Origin: Bagarius yarrelli | Lineage: Eukaryota > Chordata > Actinopteri > Siluriformes > Sisoridae | DNA length: 64,000 bases | Assembly: GCA_005784505.1 (NCBI GenBank) | Contig: VCAZ01000049.1 | Coordinates: forward strand, 248,001 to 312,000 | Direction: 5' to 3' | Shown here: piece by piece, positions 48,625-60,484 of the stretch | Layout of the letters: each line of letters starts with the position of its first letter | Position numbering within the stretch: position 1 is the first letter of the stretch | Position numbers and translations under genes: made by a program | The notes under the pieces: model-generated | Seen by the model: only the letters and a program-made list of their open reading frames with translations | Databases searched by the model: none | What the model was told of the DNA's origin: nothing

Positions 48625-51058
48625 CTGCTTTGAATAAAAAAAGTAAACATGCTAAACAGAACACTCTGAGGTTTAATTATCGCATCTATTCCCCAATTAC
48701 ATACAGTGTGTCAGACGCAGATACATCATTGTGCTTTTTTAATATTGCATTCTCCTCTGCCTTCTTATTAAACCACTGTTCTAGTTTAGTGCCATCAATA
48801 ATGTAGGAAACCCAAGGTCGACTGCAAAAGGGAGGAAGATCTATACAGAAAACATTTTGCTAATTATCTTCGCCTCACTCCGATTCAAAGTGTAGACTGA
48901 TATGTGATAAGCGATTTTACGCGTATTTACAGGAATTGTCTCATTTCACCGGCAAGCAAAAAACCCCCACAAATGAATAAATCCTGATAGTTAAATATTA
49001 CCTGCAGAGGGACTAAATGTAAATGTATGCCAATATACCTGACACAACTGACAGAACATATTTCTTCTGAGTTACAGAGCAATTAACTGTCTGCAACACA
49101 TACCGATTTATTAAACGTTTCCATGTTAGTTGTGAATATGTCTACTGGATTATTAATATGACAAGCACTTTAAGAGAAGCAATGCAATAACTGGAACATA
49201 AGCACAACAATAAATGCGCTGTATAGCTCTAGTTTAATTACCTAAATGTCAGGGAAAAACACGTCACTGTGTCATAAATGATTATTTTAATAAAGACACT
49301 TCATGATCTGCTGTTGCCCCATTATAAAAAAAGCCTTCCGTTTCATCATTCATCATGCAGGCTGACTGAAAAAAATATATACTAAAAGAAAAGCAGTACA
49401 AAGCGGAAACAGAGATCATTCAGATCAAACAAATAAGAGAAAAAAAACATCGAAACACCTATTTTCTTCCATCCATTTTCTTTCTGGCATTAATTGGATT
49501 ATTACAGTTTACAAATCGCAGTTTTTAAGATACAGTAATCCAGTTAGTTAAGTTTAAGAAATATTATTAAAACAACAGATAAGAGAGTTTTAAAGTCTAA
49601 GTCTCCTATTTAATAGTTCTGTATATCAGGTCTCTACATGATTAGGGCTTAGCAGATTAAAAAAAAAAACATGTGGTAGTCCTTCAGGCAGGCACTCTTC
49701 AATTTTTGGTAGCACAGAATAAATTCAAGTAGCCTTAATTAAAATATATATATATTAAATGTAGGATATTGTAACAGAGACTAAACATCAATCCAATACA
49801 TTTCTATAAAATTACAATCATCAACACAAATATGAACATCCTATTTAAGATTTCAGCCATTTTTGCAGTTCTCTCCACTGCGCATGCGTGTATCTCTATC
49901 ACATATTTAAACTTACTGTGCTGAATTTCACTTGTCACGTGAACAGTAATGACTGACGGGACGATGTCAGAGGAATTGTTACCCAACAGATTTGGGGCAA
50001 CAAATATTTTGTATCCTGGTTTTTGTATCTAGCCTTAAAATACAGTTGTAATACCCTACATGTTGACAGTGGTTCCCTGATAACTGAAAAACAGAATTAC
50101 TTTGTAAGAGAATGCAAAAGCACTGAAATGTATTTTCCGCCCTATGAAATAGCCTGATGGGCTGGGCGGGGATACATTTTGGTAGCCTGATTGGAAGACA
50201 CAATAGCCCCGGAATGCCAGGCAAGGGCTTTTGTGAGGTCTGATGCTACGTATTTGCTTTTTGATGATGATAACTCTAGCTCAGCAGACCATATCTATTA
50301 TTTTGAGCAAAGCAGCAGAGTTTATTTCATTCTATAACACTTTGTGGATTTTTTTAATAAATAAAACTAATAACAGTAAAGTGTAAGCCGCGGTCACTGT
50401 TATTCATATAGAGTGTTTTACAGAGCAGACCCAGGGGCCAAAAGACAAAGATCAGTCTGAATAAAAAAGCAGCTTGTCCTTATAATTAGATATTATATAT
50501 TTATTATCTGCTGCATTCTATAAACTCTAGCAGAAGTTGTGTAATACTATGATCATGAAAAATAAATGCAATTGCACAAGTACAAAGTCATATATCAAGC
50601 TTATTTAAAATAAAATATAAAATAGTCCAAGGGCAAGGAGGTTACATAATAATACAGTTAGATGACATAATAATATAACTAGTAATTCTTTGAAGTGATA
50701 TATAAGGCTAACGTAGCTAATTTGAATATTTAAATATAGAAATGATTAATTGTACATAAGATAGAGCATTTTATGACATGCAGTTTATAGTGTATAGTAT
50801 AGTTTTTTAGATTGTAGTTGTAAGTATTGCACTGGTATGTAATAAATAGAATTAAAAAAATAAAAAATAAGAATACATTTTACTACTACTGCTTGGTTAG
50901 TGACTGCTTGCTTGTTTCTGGTGCAGCCTGCTTGAAAAAAAAAATCAACCAGTAAATATTTAATTTAGGAGAGGAATCTTACTGAAGTCTATTGCTGGTC
51001 TTATATTTTGGTTGTTCATACTGAATACTAAACAAGTGTGTGTGTGTGTGTGTGTTTA

Positions 51059-51247
51059 TGTTTACATTTACGGCGTTTGGCAGACGGCCTTATCCAGAGC
51101 GACTAACATTTATCTCATTTATACAACTGAGCAATTGGGGGTTAAGGGCCTTGCTTAGGGACCCAGCAGTGGTGGCCTGGTGGAGCCGGGAATAGATCAC
51201 ACAATCTTTGGGTTGTAGTCCAACACCTTAACCATGAGCCACCACAC
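51059..51247 (-). repeat. SINE family A, full length, antisense
   Basis: One of the two best copies: 'gtttacatttacggcgtttg' (tail), 'ccttatccagagcgactaac' (hairpin), 'gggggttaagggccttgctt', then the head complement 'caccttaaccatgagccacc'. It sits between two (TG)n tracts. Confidence 0.85.
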
Positions 51248-51264
51248 TTCCCTTCATTCTAGTT

Positions 51265-51388
<124 letters not shown>

Positions 51389-51667
51389 CCGTGTCAGGTC
51401 TCATTAGAGAGATTTCATACTTTATAAATGCTTCACTTGCGATTTGTATGCGTATGAAAGGGTGTAGATGAGGTTACAGTTGATTAGCCCTAATATGGAT
51501 TAAATCATAAGCAGCCATGGCTCATTATTTATTAGTAATCTCAAGAGTTACAACAAAATAACACAAAGTACGGAATAATAACAAACGGAACGAGTGATAT
51601 ATAAGCAGAAGGACAAACTAAAATAATGTCTTTAAAAACAATTATTCAGTACTGTAAGTAGGAAGTG

Positions 51668-51835
51668 GTAGCTCAGTGGTTTAGGTTTAGGAGGATTATG
51701 GGTTCGCTTCCCAGTACCACCAAGCTACCACTGAGCAAGGCCCATAACCTTAATTTCTCAGTTGTATAAATGAGATAACAGTAAATCGCTCTGGAATAAG
51801 GGCATCTTCCAAATGCTGTAAATGTAAATGTAAGT
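51668..51835 (+). repeat. SINE family A, full length, with A and B boxes
   Basis: Shows the tRNA origin most clearly: A box 'tagctcagtgg' and B box 'ggttcgcttcc', then the body 'ccaccaagctaccactgagc' and the tail 'ccaaatgctgtaaatgtaaa'. The spacing between A and B boxes is shorter than in a tRNA gene. It is not a tRNA gene. Confidence 0.88.
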
Positions 51836-52385
51836 AAAACACTAAGTGAACAAAGCCCCCGAGCTCCAAGGAAGACAAGGGTGTGTTATCCTACTGGCAC
51901 TCCTGCATCTGTGTTTTGGGGGGTTTTTTTTATTTTAATGTAAGATAAGTTTAAATGCTAACCGATTTCTTTCGGTTTTAAATACAAATTTATTAAACAG
52001 TTAGTATATCTCAATCGTTTTATATTAATGTAACCTAAAATGAATTCATAAAGAAAACAATTGCTAGAAATTTCTATATTTAAAAGGAATAATACTACCT
52101 TCGGGATGCTGTCTGAAAGTTTTGGGTTTAACCTGACAAATAAAGGATCTCCTTTAAATGTAAAGGAACTTTGTTAAGCTGCATTTACAATGTAGGCAGA
52201 AAAAAGCACATGATTTCCGATATTTTCAGATCTCATTCATATGTGGAAGTAAACTGGATATGAATCAGCTACATGCATTAGCGTCTGCCATGTAAGTAGA
52301 CAGATCGAGTCGTAAGTCACTGTATAAGTGTTGGCGGTGGCAGATGACATCAACTTAGGTGAACACCATCAGCGATCTCTCTCTA

Positions 52386-52410
52386 ATATATATATATATA
52401 TAGATATATA

Positions 52411-52441
<31 letters not shown>
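52386..52441. repeat. (TA)n microsatellite
   Basis: About 56 bases of TA repeats broken by 'tagatatatatcta'. Confidence 0.95.
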
Positions 52442-52447
<6 letters not shown>

Positions 52448-53660
52448 CAATGCTACATTTTCTCTTATCTCTTTTCTTTGTCTACAGAGCATTGTTTTGC
52501 CTACCTATAAATATGGTGCGGTAAACAAAATAATCCTTTCGTCTTCGTCCATGTTTACCATGGTTTGGCTTACAAGCTAGTTTGGCACCCACATAGCTTT
52601 AATGAAAAGTTGATAAATCCGACTCACTGTATGCCATTTATTCACTTATTTTAACAGGTCTAATAATTTTACACATAATAGAAGCTAATTACAAATTAAT
52701 ACTGACGAAAAAAAACAACAACCTCCATATAAATAAAGTGTTATTATTTTTAATTATGTATAAACTGTTTAAAATAATAATTGACCCCTGTTTTGCACAC
52801 CATTTAAACGTCTGCATTTTGGACACATTGGAGATCGTTAGTTATAATTTCCATAGTATGCGGCGCTCATTAACTATACAGGCTGCCATTTTTTCTTTAA
52901 GCACATGCACTCCATTTACACATTCTATCCTTCATCTCTGTCAAAATAACAACAGGGAAAGTATGTGACGTGATATCATTCATTTGCATCACAGATGGCC
53001 GCTTGCAGTTTAATTTTATCTCTACATGTGTGCAGAGGATCTCCTTCCTTTTAGTCAAATAAGCCATTATAACTCTGGCCAGGATCACCGTCTGCCTCTG
53101 AGAGAAGACTTAATGCAAAGTACAAGCTGTCATGCTCTTCATTTTCTATTCATGTTTTCACTGTCAGTATTGAAGCCTCCTCTTTAGCCCTGCCATGGGC
53201 ATGTGTCTGCACTGAAAAAAAATCAGGAGGCAGCACTGATGCCTCTGTGTGAAGAGGTCTGCTACAAAGTGGGTTCTTTTCTTTATGGCAGCTCATTTGG
53301 CCCCTGAAAGAAGAGCTGGATGAACACGATCTCTTAGGGGAGCTATGCTTGCTATGTTCCTTTGCTCCATGTTTGAACATTCTCAGAATGTGGCTGCTTG
53401 AAGAGCAGAGGAATCGTTCTTGGCCCCTGGTTTCTCTAGGTTCCAACCTAGCAGGGCACACCAGGGGAGTAACATTCTTCTCGATTGGATTTCATGTTAA
53501 CACCAACTGTGAAATTTCTTGTTTTCTAATCACTTAGCAAACAGCTTTCCATCGTTAAACTGACTGTTTATGATTCCATCTTAAAACAGACAGACGGACA
53601 GGCAGGTTCTCCATTGCTTACTTTTAATTTTTACTTTTTTTTATACCTTTTATAATCTTT

Positions 53661-53880
53661 TTGGGGCAGCATTGTGGTGCAGTGGGGCATCAATGACTTT
53701 GGTTTCATCCTGAGCTTGATTTAATTTCTGTCTGGTGGTACAGATTTTCTTACATGCTACACCAAATGTAGAAATTTGTACCCAGGAACAGATTGGTGTC
53801 CTATCCAGGGTAAATTCCTGCTTTACAACAGGTGCTCCCAGCATAGACCCAGATCAGAAGCAAAGAACGATAATGTCGAT
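53661..53880 (+). repeat. diverged copy of the third SINE-like family
   Basis: Starts 'ggggcagcattgtggtgcag' and later has 'ggtgtcctatccagggtaaa', in the same order as in the copy at 32212-32538. The middle part is degraded. Confidence 0.6.
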
Positions 53881-54172
53881 TATTAGCAAATTTTTCCATG
53901 CTCGATAGATCTCTTAATTGCAGTATTGATTATGAGCAGGTTTATTAGATACTAACAGCTCACAAAATTTGCACAACATATCTAAACGACATTTTGAAGG
54001 GAGCTGAACTTTGCTGACAAAACAAAACATTCTGCAAAGCTGAGCAGATGAGGGTGGGAAAGAAGGCAGCTTGCAGATAAAGACTGAGGATACTCGATAA
54101 ACCTTCAAGCATCTTGTAAGCAGTCCAAAAAAGATGATCATGGGAGAAAATCGAATAGGGGTTCTGTCTCGG

Positions 54173-54232
54173 TTTGTGTGTGCGAGTGTGTGTGAGTTTG
54201 TCTGTGTGAGAGAGAGAGAGAGACAGACAGAC
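54173..54232. repeat. GT-rich and GA-rich simple tract
   Basis: Interrupted TG repeats are followed by a GAGAGA run and GACA units. Confidence 0.8.
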
Positions 54233-54496
54233 AAAGAATATGCTAATAACCTCTCACACATACACTCTTGCATTATCTATTTACTAAATCTGTTGTAAGC
54301 GTGAATTGACTACAGATGAGGTTGAGACTCGGTAGGCAGTGCCAAATCTCCCTAATGCTAAAGGAACATGTGTTTAAGTAACACATTAACATTAATAATA
54401 ATCAACAGAATGCAATGCTAATTTATTTTCCTTTGATTTACGGTAAACAGCAAAGGTGGGTAGCAGCGTGCAACATTTATTTATTTTTTTTTCAAG

Positions 54497-54825
54497 AATG
54501 TGGCCAAAAGTTTGTGGACTCAGCATACCCACATAACTGAAACTTACGTAAACTGTTGCCATAAAGTTAACAACATTATATTATTCCTTCACTGGAACCA
54601 AAAGTTAAACAATGGTCCAGCATGACAATGCTTCTATACACAAAGCTTTTGAGATGTTGTGTGAATAGCGACACTATTGGGACTAAATGAGAAAAAAAAA
54701 TCCCCAACGCCACAACTCAAAATCTTGCGTAAAGCATTTCCAGAAGTTTAGTATAAAGAGTTTAGTTTTAGTTTAGTATAAGTGCGGGGCTAGATCTGGA
54801 ATAGGATGTTTAAAAATACATATGT
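54497..54825 (+). mobile_element. Tc1-like element relic
   Basis: Begins 'tggccaaaagtttgtggact' and has 'ggtccagcatgacaatgctt' and 'gatctggaataggatgttta', matching in order the element at 18757-19257. The right terminus is not clear. Confidence 0.6.
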
Positions 54826-55227
54826 TGTGATATGTTGTGTCAGCTTCGACATGGCAATGTGAGATTGCATGTGATATGTAAGATTTAATAATCGAGTGAA
54901 AGTTGATCATTCGCACTTTGTTTTAAGGTTAATTTAAATGTTAAAGCTAATATAGATTAATTGTACTTAGTTTATATGGGGAAGAATGTGCAATGTGATT
55001 TTACATTTAATTTCTGTATCTGAACCTCCAGAAAAAAACATAACGCACTATTTATTTCATTTACATTCTCGTTCTGTTGTATTTATCTATTATTATAAAT
55101 TGTGTATTATATTTGAAACAGATGCACTCTTTTACAAAATCACCCTAATCATTCTAAAATAATGAATTCTTTACAAACAGAACTACTCAAGTCATCTGTT
55201 GTATGTTATTCATATTGTCATATTCAT

Positions 55228-55290
55228 TACAATTACGGTTTTTGGCAGACGCCTTTATCCAAAGGGACTTACATTTATCTCTTTTATATT
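55228..55290 (-). repeat. SINE family A, tail fragment, antisense
   Basis: Carries 'ggcagacgcctttatccaaa' and 'gggacttacatttatctctt', then departs from the family. Confidence 0.7.
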
Positions 55291-56811
55291 GATCAACTTT
55301 TTTGTCTATTTTGTCTATGCTAATACGTCTGATAAGCAGAAAATATTGATGCTGATTGTTAACCTTGTTACTTTTACATCAGACAAAAGATTATTTATAT
55401 ACATCTTTGCATAAATTAATTAACTAGCTACTATACGATTTACAAGAGAATGAAGGTCTTGATGTTGACTAACTCTTAAATAACTAATTCCTAGCATACA
55501 GTAAAAAATAGTTAGTATTATTTTTCTTAAGAACTGTTTTGTCCTCCGTGCCATCTCTGCTAACTAGTTATCTTATTCTTTTAGGAGCATACACTTATTT
55601 AAAATACATTCGATTCAAACCAAAGAAAACCCAATAAAGCAACAGCCTTAGGCAAGTGGATATTATAAGTGGAATATACACTCAAGCGATAAACAGAGCT
55701 ATAAAAAAAATACTCTGGCAGGCTAACAGGAGACAAACGGAAACATTTCAATCTTAATCTTATAAAATAGCAATACTAACAAAATAACATCACAACACTG
55801 CAGGCATTTTAGAGCAGATTTCATCAAGGCTTTCCCTCAAAAGCCTGATTCTTCACAGTTACATAATGAAATTACACAACCGCTTCTATCTGAAAACATT
55901 ATTATAATTGAGCTTGAAGGTCATCGGTGGATTTTCAATGCATTTTTATCAACTATTGATAATTGAATATCCTGCAATTTGATTGAAAGGTTTTACCTAC
56001 AAACAAACAAATATATACTTGGAATCACCTGTGATTAAACTGAAATATATGCAAAAAAGAGTTGTGAATAATGGCCACAGACAATAAAGACATCCGTGCC
56101 ATTTATATCTTGGGCAACAGTGCCAGATTTTCGTATCTATTGCTTCATCCGTGGAATCAAATGTACTAAAATATGCAATATATATTACCCATGAGGAATC
56201 ACACAATATGCAAAAATGTAGAAATATATTGCATTAAAGCCCACACTGTCCTTAATCTAGAGGCCTGGAAGATTGTGTGTATCGTCACCATCTCCCTGCC
56301 ACTGTTTGAAAGAATGTGCAGAAGTTTCTTTTTGACATGGATCAATAATCACCCTTCCTGTCTATTATCAGAGATAGATGTTGGCGATAAGAGGAGGGAA
56401 ATATCGTGGGTGTGGGGGGAATATGCTGGGGAAAGGTGGTTGCTCCAGGCCTTTCATGATGGATGATAGAAATTGACCCTAAGATCATCTACTGCTTTAA
56501 TCTTTTTTCTTTTTAGCAAGTGACAGAAACAGACCGCATGTGGGTATTTTTCTGAAATCTGCACCACTTTTAGGGCAGGAATAATACACAAAAAAAGAAA
56601 AGTGAATCTAGAAAAAACTGGCTGAAATGAGGCTTTATGGGCTGAATCACTGCTGAACATAGAGTACCAACGTGCACAACTGCTTATTTTGGAATTGCTG
56701 AAAATATCCCAGATATTACACCACCCAAGCTATCGCTAACACCTCACATGAAACGGAAAAAATTGTCAGCAAAACTATAAGGCTTTAATATGTGGGTGGA
56801 ATAAGTGTTAC

Positions 56812-57133
56812 CTTGGTGGTGGAGGTAGTGGAAATGGAAGCTAACCGCTTGCCAGATAGCTCTGTGCTGCAGGTGCTATTTGCCCCAGTGGATGGTGTGG
56901 GCAGCAGAGAGGCCATGACCGGCAGCGGCAGCAGGCCAGGACGGTTGTTGGAGCTGTTGGTCATGGGGGTAGTGGAGGCAGGAGAGGCACAGCCATTAGC
57001 TGTGATACAACCACCCTTGCGATCTCTGCGCTCCCAGACGGGCCGCAAGTTCCGTTCAAAGCGATGGCTGTGGCGCGACATCCCACACCGAAAAACACAA
57101 AAACGGTGCTTCTGCTCAGAAGCCGGAGAGCAT
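56812..57133 (-). CDS. klhl29: klhl29 first coding exon (start codon at 57081)
   Basis: This exon holds 52 bases of 5' UTR (57133-57082) and codons 1-90 (57081-56812). The start was chosen because the peptide opens MSRHSHRFERN, matching the recalled vertebrate KLHL29 N-terminus (MSRHHSRFERD). A Pro/Ser/Thr/Asn-rich stretch follows, including RPGLLPLPVM, which is also a family hallmark. Upstream is a strong polypyrimidine acceptor (T-rich tract then CCAG, AG at 57135-57134), so at least one earlier 5' exon must exist. The donor is AAG|GTAACA and ends in phase 0. The segment looks disordered and contains no known fold. An in-frame upstream ATG lies inside the intron and should not be used in the spliced mRNA. 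Identification is firm; the exact 5' end of the exon is inferred from the acceptor. Confidence 0.93.
57116..57133 (-). promoter_or_regulatory. possible upstream ORF of five codons in klhl29 5' UTR
   Basis: Directly after the acceptor AG (57135-57134), the 5' UTR begins with ATG and reads five codons (MLSGF) to a TGA at 57118-57116. The main start at 57081 is 34 bases further on and in another frame. If the upstream exon does not alter this context, ribosomes would meet this ATG first. The reading is direct from sequence; any regulatory effect is inference. Confidence 0.45.
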
Positions 57134-57660
57134 CTGGAAAAAAAACAAAACAAGGGTTAACACTTTTTAACTAAGGTCAAAAAACTAGAATGTGTCTGTT
57201 TTGGGGTGTCCGTGTCCAGCATTGAATTTCTTTGTCATCTTACACATTACAATGGTGCTCAATAGCTTATATAAAAAATAGACACTAAGTTTAAAGGTAA
57301 TAAACTGATAAAAAAAAGTCGGGTTTTAGTGTTTAGATTTTCAACATAAATCATGATATCAAACACACTTCTGTTCTCTGAGGTGTTTAAAGGATTTATC
57401 TACATCCAGAAAAGAAGTCAACAGTGTCCTGGCCAATTTTATATCAGACTTTGTTAATAAAATAAATACTTTAAAAACTATTTTTAAAATATTTGAGTGA
57501 AACATCAGTGTACTAATATATACTGTAGGCATTCTTCCTCCCCGGAAAACCTGGTGGATGTGTCTGTGGGTGACGAATTAAATTGGGACCAATAATATCT
57601 CTGTGTTTAGAAAAGACAATATGATATAAAAATGTTTTTAAGCTCTGTTCCATCCTTTCC

Positions 57661-57715
57661 TTTACATTTATAGCATTTGGCAGACAACCGTATCCCATTT
57701 ACACAACTGTTTCTA
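57661..57715 (-). repeat. SINE family A, tail fragment, antisense
   Basis: Carries 'tttatagcatttggcagaca' and 'catttacacaactg' with the intervening hairpin deleted. Confidence 0.65.
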
Positions 57716-58469
57716 ACAAGTTCTTCCTATTGTAAGGTCATTTAGTGTGTTACTTTCTGTTGCTGAGGCTTTATGGCCTTGTGAACGCAGCAGCGACTGA
57801 ATGGTTTGCCAAATAGTTGTGCGGTGTGAGGACAACGGTGATCCAACGACTTTGAAAATCGTGAGGTGTGAATCGTGAGGTTTTTTTTTAAGTATACCAT
57901 ATATAAAAGTAAAAAATGTGTCAGTGTTAGAGGTTTTCCTATGCCACCCCATATGATGTTATAGCGCTTGTTCAAAAGATGTCTTTTAGACAGTGCAGTC
58001 ACCTTGAATGACAATTTCATGACAATTCACTGACTTCATGAAACCTTTCATAGTCATATGGGAGAAAAGACCTTATCAAAACTGACCAGCGCTGTACCTC
58101 TGAAAAGACTGATAAAAATATCAATTTTTCTAGATGCTCCATGCTTTTATCTAAAAACCAGACAAACGAGAGTCTGAATCTTTGCTGCAGCCCCTTTATG
58201 CTGTAAATGGAGACACCGCATTGTGCACAGCCTTTAAAGACAGAATAAAGGGTTCGAAAAGGTCAGATATATTTATGTCTATTCAGCAGCGGTGCAATAA
58301 CAAAAAAGCAATGATGGCTTTGCAATATGAAGCCAGCGTATGAGTAATAGATTTATCCACTTCATCATTTTCCAAAAAAAACAACAACAACGAACTGTGG
58401 TTTTGCTTACAGATATATTTTTAAAACATTACCCTTGAAATAAAGTGAGACAGTAAAGACAGGGTTGTG

Positions 58470-58830
58470 ATCATTTCTGTGGGTACCAATTCATGACATC
58501 AATCATTGCAATATTATTTTTTTCATGATAGTGTATCGATATCCTAACCTTTATTATCCCTACAGGTTTAAATAACATTTTAAACTAATTTACATTTATG
58601 TCAATATTTAATTAAACCAATCACTCCTGATTGTCGCTGACACATACAGTCATTGTCTCTGAAGTAAACATGGTGGAAAAAATGAAGAAGCCTCCGACTT
58701 TGTATTTGGTGCATTTTCAGCTATTTGTTTGGCTTTTTTCTTAAGTATTGCAATATAGCATGATATATTAAATTGTGACCAATGTACTGTGATATGTATC
58801 GTATCGTACCCCTTGCCAATACAAAGCCTG
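58470..58830. repeat. possible hAT-type relic with TATCGATA-like motifs
   Basis: The ends carry 'gtgtatcgatatcctaac' and 'gatatgtatcgtatcgtacc', a pattern seen at the margins of fish hAT-like repeats. Inner sequence is unrecognised, and the limits are uncertain. Confidence 0.35.
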
Positions 58831-59938
58831 ATAGATTGCATCATAAGACTATAATTTAAAATTGTATTTATAAGACATTTTTAGCAGTCTGAGCTGTTAT
58901 TAAATCTGTAATGCAACATTAATTTCATGAACAACCACATAATGCGAAATTACAGTATTTCATTCACTTACAGCAAATAAAGTGAAAAGGCAAACAACTG
59001 CAGCAGAGAAGTAAAATAGGATAAACACATTACTGCGGGACCAAAATATTTCAGTTAAAAATGTTACACTGCAAACAGGGTATTTTAAATTTAATGATTA
59101 TAATTATCGTAAATACTTTTTTTTAAACACATTTAATAACAGTGCAGTTTTTGTATGAGCTGCTGTTAAAGTCTGACGTTTTTTTATTTTTACCAAAATA
59201 ACTGAGATGTGTGGCATCTGTCACATTCTTCACTTGGGACTGTAGGTAAATATAACCTTGAATTAATTTAAAAATAAATTACAACTTTTGTGTTAAAAAA
59301 CTTGCTTTTCGAGGTCCATTAGTTCATTAGCATTCAGCTCATTCCGGACGCTGCCGGCAGGATTTAAACTAGAGCATAAAATCTGAGCATATCATGCCAG
59401 TCGTCATTTCCAATGGCCGCCAGTTACATGTTGGATTGATTTTAAAGTACTGTTACTTATTTATAAATCACTTAATAGCCTAATACCCAATCTACGCTGT
59501 AGATGTGCTTACTAAATCAACCCAATAGACCACTCAGATCATTACGCTTCAGTCAGTTAGACATACCAGGGCTTCAGTGTGCTACGTCCAAACCGATCGC
59601 ATGGTAGTTTTATGCATATTCATGTATCATATTTATATTTTTATATTCCCAACCAGCATTTTTATTCCTAATTCTGTAAAGCACTTTGAATTACCACTAT
59701 GTATAAATTGTGCCATATAAATGACCTTGATTTTCCTTGCCTTCAATTAGCCTTTGCCTAAATTAAAAAAGAACCTTTTCAGACACAGGAAATTCTGTAG
59801 AATTGAGGACTTTGTGCTTTATTGTGCTGAAGGAACGACTGGTAATTGCTTTTGTACTGTATAAGAAGCGCTATCTGGAAATAATTTATCCTGCAAACAT
59901 TTTACAGCGTTGAATATACCTAGGGCTGAGCAATGTGG

Positions 59939-59961
59939 TAATATATATATATATATATCTA

Positions 59962-60020
<59 letters not shown>
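59939..60020. repeat. (TA)n microsatellite
   Basis: About 80 bases of TA repeats with a 'tatctatatatatta' interruption. Confidence 0.95.
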
Positions 60021-60022
<2 letters not shown>

Positions 60023-60121
60023 ATAACGTTGTATTCGATGAAAGAGTATCCCAACAATGACAGACAAATATAAGAGGTTCATTATTACGTTTTAAAGTAT
60101 GTTTCAAGAGATAAAACATTC

Positions 60122-60246
60122 CAGCTCCACCAAGCTACCACTGTTGGGCCCCTGAGGTCCCCCTATTGCTCAGTTGTATAAAAGAGATAAATGTAAGTCG
60201 CCCTGGATAGGGGCGTCTGCCAAATGCTGTAAATGTAAACGTAAAC
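60122..60246 (+). repeat. SINE family A, body and tail with intact 3' hairpin
   Basis: Body 'caccaagctaccactgttgg' runs to the tail 'gccaaatgctgtaaatg'. Bases 60199-60215 form a six-pair stem (C199-G215 to T204-G210) closed by the loop GGATA at 60205-60209. Confidence 0.85.
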
Positions 60247-60484
60247 ACAACACAATATTATCACCTGTGCTAAATCTGTCCATGTAGTGTAACGAATTAG
60301 TACCTTTATTTAAAAAAACACTGTCTAAATGGCTTTTTCGAAAGGGCATGACAAGAGTCAACAGCAGCGGCCATTTTGTTTCGTGTAGCTACACATGCGC
60401 ACTCGGACACATGCTCCGCCACAATTACACTGACTCATACAAACTCTTATGTGCTCGAACAGGATTAAGTGAATATTTATATTA

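Noticed and set aside
51668..51720. Possible tRNA gene with A and B boxes
   Set aside because: The A-B spacing is wrong and the sequence continues into a SINE body and tail. Related copies occur throughout the window.
56792..57160. 122-codon plus-strand open frame
   Set aside because: It is the antisense shadow of klhl29 exon 1. The minus-strand peptide matches the family and has correct splice signals.
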